Origin: Solea solea
Lineage: Eukaryota; Chordata; Actinopteri; Pleuronectiformes; Soleidae
NCBI RefSeq assembly: GCF_958295425.1
Contig: NC_081143.1
Span: 28,878,578-28,942,577 of the forward strand
Reading direction: 5' to 3'
DNA length: 64,000 nucleotides
Shown here: positions 48,227 through 57,600 of the stretch, piece after piece
Numbering within the stretch: position 1 is the stretch's first letter
Layout: the number at the start of each line of letters is the position of its first letter
Position numbers and translations under genes: made by a program
Notes under the pieces: generated by a model
The model's input: only the letters and a program-made list of their open reading frames with translations
Told to the model about the DNA's origin: nothing
Database searches by the model: none

Positions 48227-48275
48227 TGGCTCTGGCTCCGGCTCCGGCTCCAGCTCCAGCTCCGGCCAGTCATGA
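33582..48275 (+). CDS. tex2: tex2, SMP-domain lipid-transfer protein (ten coding exons)
   Basis: Ten exons join in frame (33582-35105, 36198-36398, 36625-37218, 37331-37492, 38263-38362, 45077-45203, 46231-46344, 46688-46897, 47429-47549, 48048-48275) into 1126 residues, close to human TEX2 (about 1130). Order: disordered Ser-rich N-terminus with an acidic run near residues 43-51; conserved SFFKV and EDTKRRLSEVI motifs; a hydrophobic double segment near 434-477 anchoring the protein in the ER; a PH-like region from 509 to about 690 (GWMNEI..YDPETYHATLTH; YLFGRTGREKEEWF); and an SMP lipid-binding domain from about 785 onward (ALGRVFWDFL, LPYFMNELTLTELDMG, ITKSKYFQKATE). TEX2 is the animal relative of yeast Nvj2 and acts at ER-organelle contact sites in lipid transfer. 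ATG 33582 lies 25 bp inside an exon that starts with a clear acceptor, so a non-coding first exon lies upstream. It could be the teleost paralogue tex2l. Confidence 0.93.
36198..36398 (+). CDS. tex2: tex2 coding exon 2
   Basis: The acceptor follows a T/C tract ending CCCCGCAG; the donor is AAA|GTATGT. It encodes 67 residues (509-575), the start of the PH-like region, with GWMNEI, THSVYVRLEG and YVSQKIYDL. Confidence 0.93.
36625..37218 (+). CDS. tex2: tex2 coding exon 3
   Basis: Residues 576-773. It contains ARKRVWNKKYPICIEL, YLFGRTGREKEEWF and LLASKLK, then a variable Ser-rich linker with an 11-alanine run encoded by GCA repeats (about 37044-37076). The donor is AAG|GTAACG. Confidence 0.92.
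37331..37492 (+). CDS. tex2: tex2 coding exon 4
   Basis: Residues 774-827, phase 0 at both ends. It opens the SMP domain with EEESVAWVNAALGRVFWDF and ends SKKIQMKLSKIR. Confidence 0.92.
37581..37914. mobile_element. Foldback MITE copy 3 in a tex2 intron
   Basis: A 334-bp element is flanked by TA on both sides. It starts GAGCTGAAATGATTAATCGA and its other end, reverse complemented, starts GAGCTGCAACTGTAACTGAT. These inverted termini and the ATCGAT-rich ends match the copies at 22041 and 29902. TA flanks would fit a Tc1/mariner or PIF-like family, but this is unproven. Confidence 0.78.
37919..37966. repeat. Decamer repeat CACACACGTG
   Basis: The ten-base unit, which contains CACGTG, is repeated nearly five times beside the MITE in the tex2 intron. 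Confidence 0.85.
38263..38362 (+). CDS. tex2: tex2 coding exon 5
   Basis: A strong T-tract acceptor precedes it. It encodes the most conserved SMP motif LPYFMNELTLTELDMG and ends VDYRG with one base of the last codon (phase 1). Confidence 0.92.
39079..39118. repeat. CA microsatellite
   Basis: An uninterrupted run of about 20 CA dinucleotides in the large tex2 intron. Confidence 0.9.
39555..39742 (-). mobile_element. LINE reverse-transcriptase ORF2 C-terminal end
   Basis: On the minus strand an uninterrupted frame of about 55 codons reads LELPGRRSRGRPKRRFMDV, then EKEDMKLVGVRDGDTEDRVR, then WTRLIHCGDP and a natural stop. This is the typical C-terminus of RTE-like LINE polyproteins in fish. 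The copy is 5'-truncated and lies antisense to tex2. Confidence 0.82.
40769..41212. mobile_element. Non-autonomous DNA transposon with a nested insertion
   Basis: A 444-bp element has inverted termini (left AGGGATGTCCCGATATCG; right, reverse complemented, TCGGGATGTCCCGATACAAC) and a direct flanking repeat GTGGAAAAT (40760-40768, 41213-41221). An 8-9 bp duplication fits hAT-type transposition. From about 40821 to 41000 it carries unrelated sequence starting with ATCAGA repeats and TTTTATTATCCTAAAGGAAA, which looks like a later insertion of a common fish repeat tail. Confidence 0.75.
42079..42119. repeat. GT/GC-interrupted GT microsatellite
   Basis: About 20 GT dinucleotides with single GC interruptions. 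Confidence 0.88.
42572..42681. repeat. Perfect 55-bp tandem duplication
   Basis: Identical 55-bp units start at 42572 and 42627 in the large tex2 intron. The lack of any mismatch suggests a recent event. Confidence 0.9.
43089..43118. repeat. GT microsatellite
   Basis: About 15 GT dinucleotides in the large tex2 intron. Confidence 0.88.
43937..44180. repeat. 61-bp minisatellite, four identical units
   Basis: Four head-to-tail 61-bp units fill exactly 244 bp (starts 43937, 43998, 44059, 44120) with no mismatch seen. The unit is purine-rich on the plus strand (GGGAGGGAGAAGGACAGAGG start). It lies about 900 bp upstream of tex2 exon 6. Confidence 0.93.
45077..45203 (+). CDS. tex2: tex2 coding exon 6
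   Basis: It is 127 bp, starts in phase 1 and ends in phase 2 with donor CGG|GTAAGA. It encodes GLWFDLEISYSGSFLMTLET and KMNLIRLGKE of the SMP domain. Confidence 0.92.
46231..46344 (+). CDS. tex2: tex2 coding exon 7
   Basis: It is 114 bp, entering in phase 2 and leaving in phase 2. It encodes YRPRTYCLADSDEESSSAGS and an acidic Ser-rich loop. Its acceptor is preceded by a GT repeat (46209-46226), not a pyrimidine tract. Confidence 0.9.
46688..46897 (+). CDS. tex2: tex2 coding exon 8
   Basis: It is 210 bp, phase 2 to phase 2. It encodes KIMRFVDKITKSKYFQKATE and the following LLLTVELQEL and NIPPPPTDRIW motifs of the SMP domain. Confidence 0.93.
47429..47549 (+). CDS. tex2: tex2 coding exon 9
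   Basis: It is 121 bp, acceptor GCTGACAG, donor CCAG|GTAATA. It encodes YGFRTPPHLELKARPKLGER and VTDWIEKKLDQEFQ, the near-C-terminal SMP segment. Confidence 0.93.
47893..47959. repeat. GGGA microsatellite
   Basis: Repeated GGGA/GCGA units lie in the last tex2 intron, about 90 bp before the final exon. Confidence 0.9.
48048..48275 (+). CDS. tex2: tex2 coding exon 10 with Gly-Ser repeat tail
   Basis: The acceptor CCTTTCAG precedes KIFVMPNMDDVWLTIMHHAM, the conserved TEX2 C-terminus. After GDG the frame runs through a GGCTCC-type hexanucleotide repeat (48179-48266) giving about 14 Gly-Ser pairs and several serines, then GQS and TGA at 48273-48275. The human tail, as I recall it, has no such repeat. 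Confidence 0.9.
48179..48266. repeat. tex2: Coding hexanucleotide GGCTCC repeat
   Basis: About 14-15 hexamers, a few with CT or CA variants, lie in frame at the tex2 C-terminus and encode Gly-Ser. Unit length (6 bp) keeps the frame whatever the copy number. Confidence 0.92.
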
Positions 48276-48664
48276 AGATAGTTTACAGCATTTCCTGGAG
48301 CGTGGAAATGTGAGACACTGTAAAAACCACCTCGTTCCAGAGTGAACGGTCGGTGCGTGTCTCACTTCTACAGGTTGAAGAGGTTGAAGGACCAATGATA
48401 CACAAACTGATGTTTGCTGCTGTGTTCACAAGTATTTATGGTACCAGACAAACAGGTGATTTAGTCTCTGAAGGATTTATGAAACATGACGTGTGAAGAG
48501 AGTCATGTTGGGCTCAGATATTTGGGGGTGGTTTAATTTAATAAAATAGAATATATATATATATATATGAGGATATTTAACTTTCTAATGTGTCATGATG
48601 AACACTGATGTGGGAGCATTCACCAGATACCTTACAGCCTGTTTCTGCTCAGGCCTCAAAGTCA

Positions 48665-48670
48665 AATAAA
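48665..48670 (+). terminator. tex2: Likely tex2 poly(A) signal
   Basis: AATAAA lies about 390 bp beyond the stop codon. Another AATAAA at about 48539 in an AT-rich stretch is a possible alternative. Confidence 0.45.
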
Positions 48671-51170
48671 GCAAGAGAAATGCAGAGATTTACAGTGTGA
48701 ACGTACAGTGTGTTAGAAACCTGAGTGATCTGACGTTCAGTGTGTGTGAGACATCACATGATGTGGTGACGCAGCTCCTGCACACGCACACATCTGTGTG
48801 TACGATCAGGCTAGTTACAAAGCACAGACGTGACATCACAACGTGTTTGAACACAAAGTCACAGGAGACGCATTTTAACACCACGTGTGATTGTTCGCAG
48901 ATCGTTGCGTCGATTTTTAAACGGTCTCTCTTCTGACGTGTGATTGTTGCATCCACACAGAAACACAGTGTGTTTTATGATGTCGTAGTCTGGCTGGTGA
49001 CGCTGCCTCCATTTTTCACGCCAAGTTTTCACCAAAGTTGAACTTTTTTCAGCTGGAGTGAAAAAAACGAATGATGTAAAAACGCAAATGACACGAAAAT
49101 GGCGCCACAGTGTTCACGCCCCCCGGGCCACGCCTTGTTCTAAGACGGTCCACATGCCATCAGATCACTCAGGACACATGTTTATCCACGGTGTGACCGA
49201 GGCCACAGTGAACGAGGAGTCTGTGAAGGAGAGTATGAAGGAAACAAGCTCCGATACTTTGTTTCTTTACGTTCAAACCTTCTTCTGGTTTCATGTGAAG
49301 GTTTTTTGGGTTTTTTTGACCGTTGTTAACCAACAGTATTCATTCATGCTGTGACCACACTCTGAACCCTCACCCATTCATTTGCCAAACACACTTTTTT
49401 TGTTTTGTGTGTGGAAACATCAGTGAAACACAAACACAACATCTGTTCATTTGCGATACAAAGCCAGCAGGTGCAGTGATGGAACAGCTGCACAGGCGCA
49501 AGTACGATTGAAGTACGATTGTGTAGAAATGTTGTATTTGTGTCACAGGAGAAGAAAGCATCTATTGAATGTATGTGTTTTTCTGCTTCTTTTGTTCTTG
49601 TGTGGAAATCATTGATGCCCACTCATGTTTGTGAGTGGGGTATGCAGATAATTGCACAAATAGAAATCATTTTTTGTTCTTCTGTCCTTGTCAGTCTTTG
49701 CGTAGCAGGAGCTTCACTCAGCCGTCGTACGTCTGTTGTTAACGTCGATGACTTCAAATGACCAACTTTTCAAAATGCAACAGTGCTTTAAAAAGACTCT
49801 GCCGCTGCCGCCGCCGCCGCCATACTGTATGTAGACTGACACACACACTATGTACCGATCAATACATGAGTGAAGTTAATGCACATACTCTGCTGTAGAG
49901 CAACTCTTGCCAAGAATGTATAGTCTTATTCACAGGTTTCCATTTAGAGATTTTTAATCTGAACCAAACTCCTTCTTTTTTCTGTTTCTGCTCAAAGGTG
50001 CAAATCCTTTATTAACAAAACAAACGTACATTGATATTGTTTACAGGGATGATTAGCGCTCAGCACTCTAACGTGAACTGGAGATTTGTTTTCCCTTTGG
50101 TTTGCTGCAGTTGTTGTTTTTTGGGATAAACTGAAGATTTTTGAGGATATATGAAGACGACATGATGATATTTTGAGTTATTAATGACTTTTTTTATGTA
50201 AAGCTAATTTTAAGGCCAAATTCAGTGATTATAATGTGTTAACTGCCTTATTTATATAAAGCTGAATAAACCTGCGTCAATGACAACATGAAGTGTCCTC
50301 AGTTCTTGACAAAAACATCTTGTTTGGTTTGTACTCGTGTTTGGATGGAAAAGAATCCTTTGTCTTTTTGTCTTTTTATTTCTTGCAGAGAACGATCATT
50401 ATTCATTATTCACAGTACAACACTAAGTAAATGTCGACTAGAAGTATTTTGTTCTCGCTGTTCTTGTGCGGTCTTTCTACGCGAGTCATTACAGTTTCAG
50501 AAAACATGAGCAATAATCCGCTTCCGCTCAGAATTAACCAAAAGTTCTTTGACAATAATAATAAAAGGCGTTTGTTCGTGACTGTAAAGCACGGAAGTCG
50601 GTTAATGACTAATTTCCTACTGCAAGAAATGAAGCGCCCACACACGCCTTTGCATGCAAGGATCAAACACTGACACCACTGTGGTGACTCAGCATCCAGT
50701 GTGTCGTCGTGTGGAACTGTCACTGTCTCACATGCATGTTTCATTTTGACTCTTCTGAGTAGTTTAAAAGCACGTGGGCACAATTGTTCACTACCACCAA
50801 CGTTCTACCTAATTACCCCCCCCACACACACACACACACACACACAGTAAAGAGTAAAGGGTAAATGTGATGTATTCATATTTCATTGCTCTACATATTC
50901 ATGTGTTCACATCTGCATGTTCATTACCGAGGTAAAAATCTCACTTTTCTACATTTCCTGGTGGAAAATGGGAGGTGGAGTTAAACCTCTGCAGCCTCGA
51001 GAGCGTGACATTAAAATAATTACCCTTAAATTTAAATTTCTGTTCATTTTTTCTAAATAGATTATTTAGACAAAGCAAAAGAAATTTAAGTTGTAAAAAC
51101 AAAATCACCTGTGCATCACAGATGGATGGAGAGAAAGATGGGCGTGAAACGGAAACACCACTGCACCGCC
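48671..51170. other. Intergenic gap between tex2 and ccdc40
   Basis: No exon was recognised in 2.5 kb. A CCG run is at 49801-49820 and a CA run at 50824-50846. An AATAAA at about 50264 could end a longer tex2 3' UTR. Confidence 0.45.
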
Positions 51171-51190
51171 TCCTCCAGCGGAAGTTGACG

Positions 51191-51203
51191 GTTGCCTAGC
51201 AAC
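51191..51203. promoter_or_regulatory. ccdc40: X-box (RFX site) at the ccdc40 promoter
   Basis: GTTGCCTAGCAAC consists of the half sites GTTGCC and AGCAAC with one base between them, a close match to the X-box consensus bound by RFX factors. It lies about 30 bp upstream of the donor (CTG|GTGAGT at 51233/51234) of a likely non-coding first exon. Just before it, GCGGAAGT (51177-51184) resembles an ETS site. RFX2/3 with FOXJ1 are known to activate motile-cilium genes, including ccdc40. Confidence 0.72.
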
Positions 51204-51237
51204 GTGAGAGCGGCGTCTGTCAGTAGAACACTGGTGA

Positions 51238-51244
51238 GTAAACA
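51238..51244. promoter_or_regulatory. ccdc40: Forkhead (FOXJ1-type) motif
   Basis: GTAAACA, the reverse complement of TGTTTAC, lies 35 bp after the X-box, overlapping the start of the first intron. The motif is short and may be chance. Confidence 0.35.
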
Positions 51245-51583
51245 CTCGTTTCTAAGTGACGTAGTTCAGATATTTAAGGGATAATTTAGCACATTTAAGT
51301 TAATTTAACGCTCTGGGTTTTTTTTTCATGTTTTAAAGCTGTGTGTTAGCATATTTTCGTTGCTACAGCCACGGTGGTTATGAAGCTACTGCTAGGCTAA
51401 GCTAAGCTAACGTTGGGAAATGTTTTTAATGACATTTTAAAATGTGATGAAAAGTAACGGGGGCTGAGTTCCATTTAGCTTCTGACACAGCATTAAAATA
51501 ACATGTGTGTGTATATTCATTCATATTTGATAATCACGTGTTTAATGGAGAGTTCTGCAGGTGAAGGAGGTGAGGGAGTAAGG

Positions 51584-51667
51584 ATGGAGCGAAGGTCACA
51601 CCAGGATGAGGACGAGAGCGCACTGAAGGACGCAGCAGAAGACCAGGCAGCGACTGTTCCTCCTCAG
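51584..51667 (+). CDS. ccdc40: ccdc40 coding exon 1
   Basis: It encodes 28 residues, [20 protein letters not shown] then QAATVPPQ, donor CAG|GTAAAC. Starting at 51545 instead would add 13 residues but would leave the acceptor at 51560 unused. Confidence 0.75.
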
Positions 51668-54600
51668 GTAAACTGCTGACTCATGAGTCGCTAATGCTGA
51701 CTCAGCGTTTCCTCATAAAGTCTTCCTGTTCTGTTCACTCCTGGTGCAGCAGGACCTGTTTATTATGGGCTGGATTTTACTGACGTCATGTTTCTTATCC
51801 AAACAATGTCACTGTAGACAATGTTGTCCTCGGTAATAATAATAACGATAATAATAATTATATGATAATAATAATAACAATAACACTAATAATAATAATA
51901 ATAATAATAATGATGATAATAATAATAATAATAATGATGATAATAATAATAAACCTGCCAAGTCTCACGTGTGTCGAGTGGACAGTAATGCGCCAGACAA
52001 ACATTCCTTGCATTTATAGATGGATTATTATTATTATTAGTAAAATGAGTTTCTTGTTATGATTACATGCTGTGATGCTGCTGTAAAAGTCCAACAATAG
52101 ACATATCAGTTTAAAGGAGTGTAACACTGTGTGTGTGTGTGTGTGTCTCACAGGAACAGAGTGGCCCAGAGTCTGAGGACCTGACACGTCACCTTCACCC
52201 TGCTCTCAGTGCTGCACATGAAAACCTGTCTTTGGCTAAAGACTGTGGTCAGTCGTCCACTCACTCTGCTGCAGAATTACTATTCACACCAGTGACACAA
52301 CACAGACACACAAACACAGACACACAATACACTCTCAGTGAAAGCTGAAAACATGGCTGCCAGCAGGTACAGGACAGAAACACACACCCTTTTTTTGACT
52401 GCCGCTCATTCCCTGCACCAAAGTCCACTACTGCACACACACAGGAGTCGTTCAGCGATAACTTCAAATATGTTCATTTGTGACACATTCACCAAACACG
52501 GCACCAGCAGCTCCTGTTTCCCCATGAGCTCAAAACTTTGCACATGGACTTTGGTGCAGGGGAGTGAGCGCTTTGGAAAAGGTTTTCTCACAGTGAGAGA
52601 AAGTGGAAAACATGTGAAGCTTTTTAAAAAAGGAGTTTTTCCTTTAGTCTCTGCTGGCAGCCATGTTTGCAGTAAGACTCCATGACTGAATGACTGAATG
52701 ACTGAATGAACGCTCATTTACAATGAATATCAGGAACTTTAGAGTCCAATGACAAAAACCTATGCTGAAGATGACAATACCTTTAATTTACCGTTAATTA
52801 TTAACTTAACTCTATTCTTCCTAAAGGACGACATGACGTCAGTATGTAGACAAAACACAGAAACGTGTGAATTTACAGCATTTTATTAAAATAATCATTT
52901 TATTACAATGATTATTTCCTGTGTTTCACCACAAGACAACAATGCATCTCAAACGCTGGCAACACTTCGTCTCTCGAACGTCAACACGTCAGAGGACGTG
53001 GAAGACGAGCAGCCGCCGCTGCTGCTGCTGGAGGAGGAGGAAGAGGAGGAGGAGGAGGAGGAGGAGTTAGTGGTTCTGGATCCTGAACATGTTTGTAGTT
53101 TCTTCTTTAACATGTTTGTAGTTTCTTCTTTAGCATGTTTGTAGTTTCTTCTTTAACATGTTTGTAGTTTCTTCTTTAGCATGTTTGTAGTTTCTTCTTT
53201 AACATGTTTGTAGTTTCTTCTTTAACATGTTTGTAGTTTCTTCTTTAACATGTTTGTAGTTTCTTCTTTAACATGTTTGTAGTTTCTTCTTTAACATGTT
53301 TGTAGTTTCTTCTTTAACATCTTTGTAGTTTCTTCTTTAACATGTTTGTAGTTTCTTCTTTAACATGTTTGTAGTTTCTTCTTTAACATGTTTGTAGTTT
53401 CTTCTTTAGCATGTTTGTAGTTTCTTCTTTAGCATGTTTGTAGTTTCTTCTTTAGCATGTTTGTAGTTTCTTCTTTAACATCTTTGTAGTTTCTTCTTTA
53501 GCATGTTTGTAGTTTCTTCTTTAACATGTTTGTAGTTTCTTCTTTAACATGTTTGTAGTTTCTTCTTTAACATGTTTGTAGTTTCTTCTTTAACATGTTT
53601 GTAGTTTCTTCTTTAACATGTTTGTAGTTTCTTCTTTAACATGTTTGTAGTTTCTTCTTTAGCATGTTTGTAGTTTCTTCTTTAACATGTTTGTAGTTTC
53701 TTCTTTAGCATGTTTGTAGTTTCTTCTTTAACATGTTTGTAGTTTCTTCTTTAGCATGTTTGTAGTTTCTTCTTTAACATCTTTGTAGTTTCTTCTTTAG
53801 CATGTTTGTAGTTTCTTCTTTAATATGTTTGTAGTTTCTTCTTTAGCATGTTTGTAGTTTCTTCTTTAACATGTTTGTAGTTTCTTCTTTAACATGTTTG
53901 TAGTTTCTTCTTTAACATGTTTGTAGTTTCTTCTTTAACATGTTTGTAGTTTCTTCTTTAGCATGTTTGTAGTTTCTTCTTTAACATGTTTGTAGTTTCT
54001 TCTTTAGCATGTTTGTAGTTTCTTCTTTAACATGTTTGTAGTTTCTTCTTTAACATGTTTGTAGTTTCTTCTTTAACATGTTTGTAGTTTCTTCTTTAAC
54101 ATGTTTGTTTGTAGTTTCTTCTTCAGCATGTTTGTAGTTTCTTCTTTAACATGTTTGTAGTTTCTTCTTTAACATGTTTGTAGTTTCTTCTTTAACATGT
54201 TTGTAGTTTCTTCTTTAACATGTTTGTAGTTTCTTCTTTAGCATGTTTGTAGTTTCTTCTTTAACATGTTTGTAGTTTCTTCTTTAGCATGTTTGTAGTT
54301 TCTTCTTTAACATGTTTGTAGTTTCTTCTTTAGCATGTTTGTAGTTTCTTCTTTAACATCTTTGTAGTTTCTTCTTTAGCATGTTTGTAGTTTCTTCTTT
54401 AACATGTTTGTAGTTTCTTCTTTAGCATGTTTGTAGTTTCTTCTTTAACATGTTTGTAGTTTCTTCTTTAACATGTTTGTAGTTTCTTCTTTAACATGTT
54501 TGTAGTTTCTTCTTTAACATGTTTGTAGTTTCTTCTTTAGCATGTTTGTAGTTTCTTCTTTAACATGTTTGTAGTTTCTTCTTTAGCATGTTTGTAGTTT

Positions 54601-57600
54601 CTTCTTTAACATGTTTGTAGTTTCTTCTTTAACATGTTTGTAGTTTCTTCTTTAACATGTTTGTAGTTTCTTCTTTAACATGTTTGTTTGTAGTTTCTTC
54701 TTCAGCATGTTTGTAGTTTCTTCTTTAACATGTTTGTAGTTTCTTCTTTAACATGTTTGTAGTTTCTTCTTTAACATGTTTGTAGTTTCTTCTTTAACAT
54801 GTTTGTAGTTTCTTCTTTAACATGTTTGATTGTAGTTTCTTCTTCAGCATGTTTGTAGTTTCTTCTTTAGCATGTTTGTAGTTTCTTCTTTAACATGTTT
54901 GTAGTTTCTTCTTTAGCATGTTTGTAGTTTCTTCTTTAACATCTTTGTAGTTTCTTCTTTAGCATGTTTGTAGTTTCTTCTTTAACATGTTTGTAGTTTC
55001 TTCTTTAGCATGTTTGTAGTTTCTTCTTTAACATGTTTGTAGTTTCTTCTTTAACATGTTTGTAGTTTCTTCTTTAACATGTTTGTAGTTTCTTCTTTAA
55101 CATGTTTGTAGTTTCTTCTTTAGCATGTTTGTAGTTTCTTCTTTAACATGTTTGTAGTTTCTTCTTTAGCATGTTTGTAGTTTCTTCTTTAACATGTTTG
55201 TAGTTTCTTCTTTAACATGTTTGTAGTTTCTTCTTTAACATGTTTGTAGTTTCTTCTTTAACATGTTTGTTTGTAGTTTCTTCTTCAGCATGTTTGTAGT
55301 TTCTTCTTTAACATGTTTGTAGTTTCTTCTTTAACATGTTTGTAGTTTCTTCTTTAACATGTTTGTAGTTTCTTCTTTAACATGTTTGTAGTTTCTTCTT
55401 TAACATGTTTGTTTGTAGTTTCTTCTTCAGCATGTTTGTAGTTTCTTCTTTAACATGTTTGTAGTTTCTTCTTTAACATGTTTAACATGCGATCAGAAAA
55501 TGAACAGCCGTGTTGTTCTTCCGTTGTCGTTGTGATGTCACTGACGCTGTGTTTCCTCTGCTGACAGCCTCTGGTCAGGAAGCAACAAGCTGCTCTGAGC
55601 GAGCAGCTGAGAAAACAGCTGGAGAGGATCAACCTGGATCTAAAGGAAAAGGTCGTCTACTTTTCTAACAACTATGAATCTTTTCTCTGCCTCTCTGCTG
55701 CGTCACATTGTGTCCAGAAGAGGGTGCTGTGCACCTGTATTTCATCAAAAACACCTCATTATTTTAGAGGAGACTGTTGTCTGATTACTGTCTGTGCTCT
55801 CTCACACTCACCCGCTGCCACAGCTGCTGCAGGAGAAGGAAGACGACAGACGCAGAGAGGAGGTCGGTGTTGAGATGTTCAGAGTTCAGGAGCAGCTGGT
55901 CAGACTCCACGCAGAGCTGGAGGAGCATCATCAGAGCAGAGAACAGGCTGAAGCCAAACACCAGCGGGCTCAGGAGCAGCTGCAGACCGTGAAGACACGA
56001 TATTCCACTTCCACCTGCCAACAAAGCAAAGCCAAAGCCAGCGGTGAGACTGAGCTTACATTAAACCCTTCATCCGCACCTAAGGTTATTCAGTCAATCC
56101 ATCCAATAATCCCAGTAATAACTGGATTTATATACAAGCTGCTTTTCACTGGTAAAAGTAACCAAACGGACTAAAATGACATTAGATTAAAGAAAAGTTA
56201 CAGAAGCTGAGAATTAACTCCAGATCATGGAATTACCGTCTCATGATAACAGGATAACAGTCGTGATAACAGGATAAATGAATGGGTTATTTTCCCCCGG
56301 GAAAATCAGGAAACTTCAGAAATCCAGAGTTTGAAAAGAATCTGAGTTTCAGGACTGAAGTTAATGGTGACAGCTGTTCTCGTCTTGTTAAACAAGAAGA
56401 TGAAATAAAACGGCATTCAACTAGAGAAGAGGTCGAGCAGCAGAGGCGTTCACATAAATGATGTTTCCATAATCAAGAACGCGTCGTTTCCTAAAGAGAA
56501 ACAGGATATTCAGTGTGGAGTTTAAAAGAAAGGCTTTCATCAGTGTTGTGATGGTATGAAGATATTTCATATACACTATGATAATGTTAATTCTACTGTC
56601 ATTTTTATCTCACTTAAATCCACAAACCACCATCTTCATCATCAAAGATCGGTCGACTGGCATTTGGAATAAATTAGTTTTAGATTTTGAATTTGAATGA
56701 TTGAACAAAAGATTTAACCAAATGGAAATGGATTTAAATCTCCAACACATGCAGCTCTGCAGGCTTTGTATTAGAAGCAGCCACGAGCTTGGTCCATGAG
56801 AAAAGAGTGCAACAGCTTCTCCGTCTTCTCTGCAGTTTCCCAGCTGCAGACTGAGACCGACAGCCTGATGCTGCACCTGGTCTACACTCAGAGAGTCAGT
56901 GAAGATCTGCGAGCTCACGTCAAAGCCACGAAGAACGTTCGGGGCAAAGCGGCAGCTGAGAAGAACCAGGCAGAAGACCAGAAACTGAAGCAGGTGCACA
57001 GCATGAAGCATGAACATGTTATCACTGATGAACCCGATCTCACTGGTTCTCTTTCATCAGGATTTGTATTTGGAGCGTCTGACGAAGGACCTGGAGAGGC
57101 TGAGTCAGCAGACAGACACGTGTGAGGCTCAGGCCAGGATTCAGGCAGAGGAGACGCGGGCGGCTAAAGAAGCTCACGCTGAGGTAACTGAAAATCCACA
57201 CGTCCACTGTCAGGACTTCATCTGAGAATAACACTCAGTGGATTAAGAGCTGCATAAACATCTATTTACTGTTGTGTTTGTGGCCACACACGCAAAACAA
57301 GTCCCATATTTCTCCTCCTTTTAGTCTCTGACACAGAAATGAGTGTCTTCATCAGCTCAATGCTGCACAAACACTGTAGACGCTGTAGACATGAAAACCA
57401 CCATTGAAATCACTCATTCACTGAAAATGTTACACAGGGATGATAATGATAGTTAGATACTCTAGATCAGTGGTCACCAACGTGGTGCCCGCGGGCACTT
57501 GGTAGCCCGCGAGCAGCCAACTAGGTGCCCGTGGGCTCATTTCACTTCACCTCACTTGCATGTATCCATATGATCACTGAGTAAAATGTCCTCATATTGT

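Noticed and set aside
48091..48273. Arg/Ser-repeat frame on the minus strand opposite tex2 exon 10
   Set aside because: It is the reverse reading of the GGCTCC repeat, not an SR protein.
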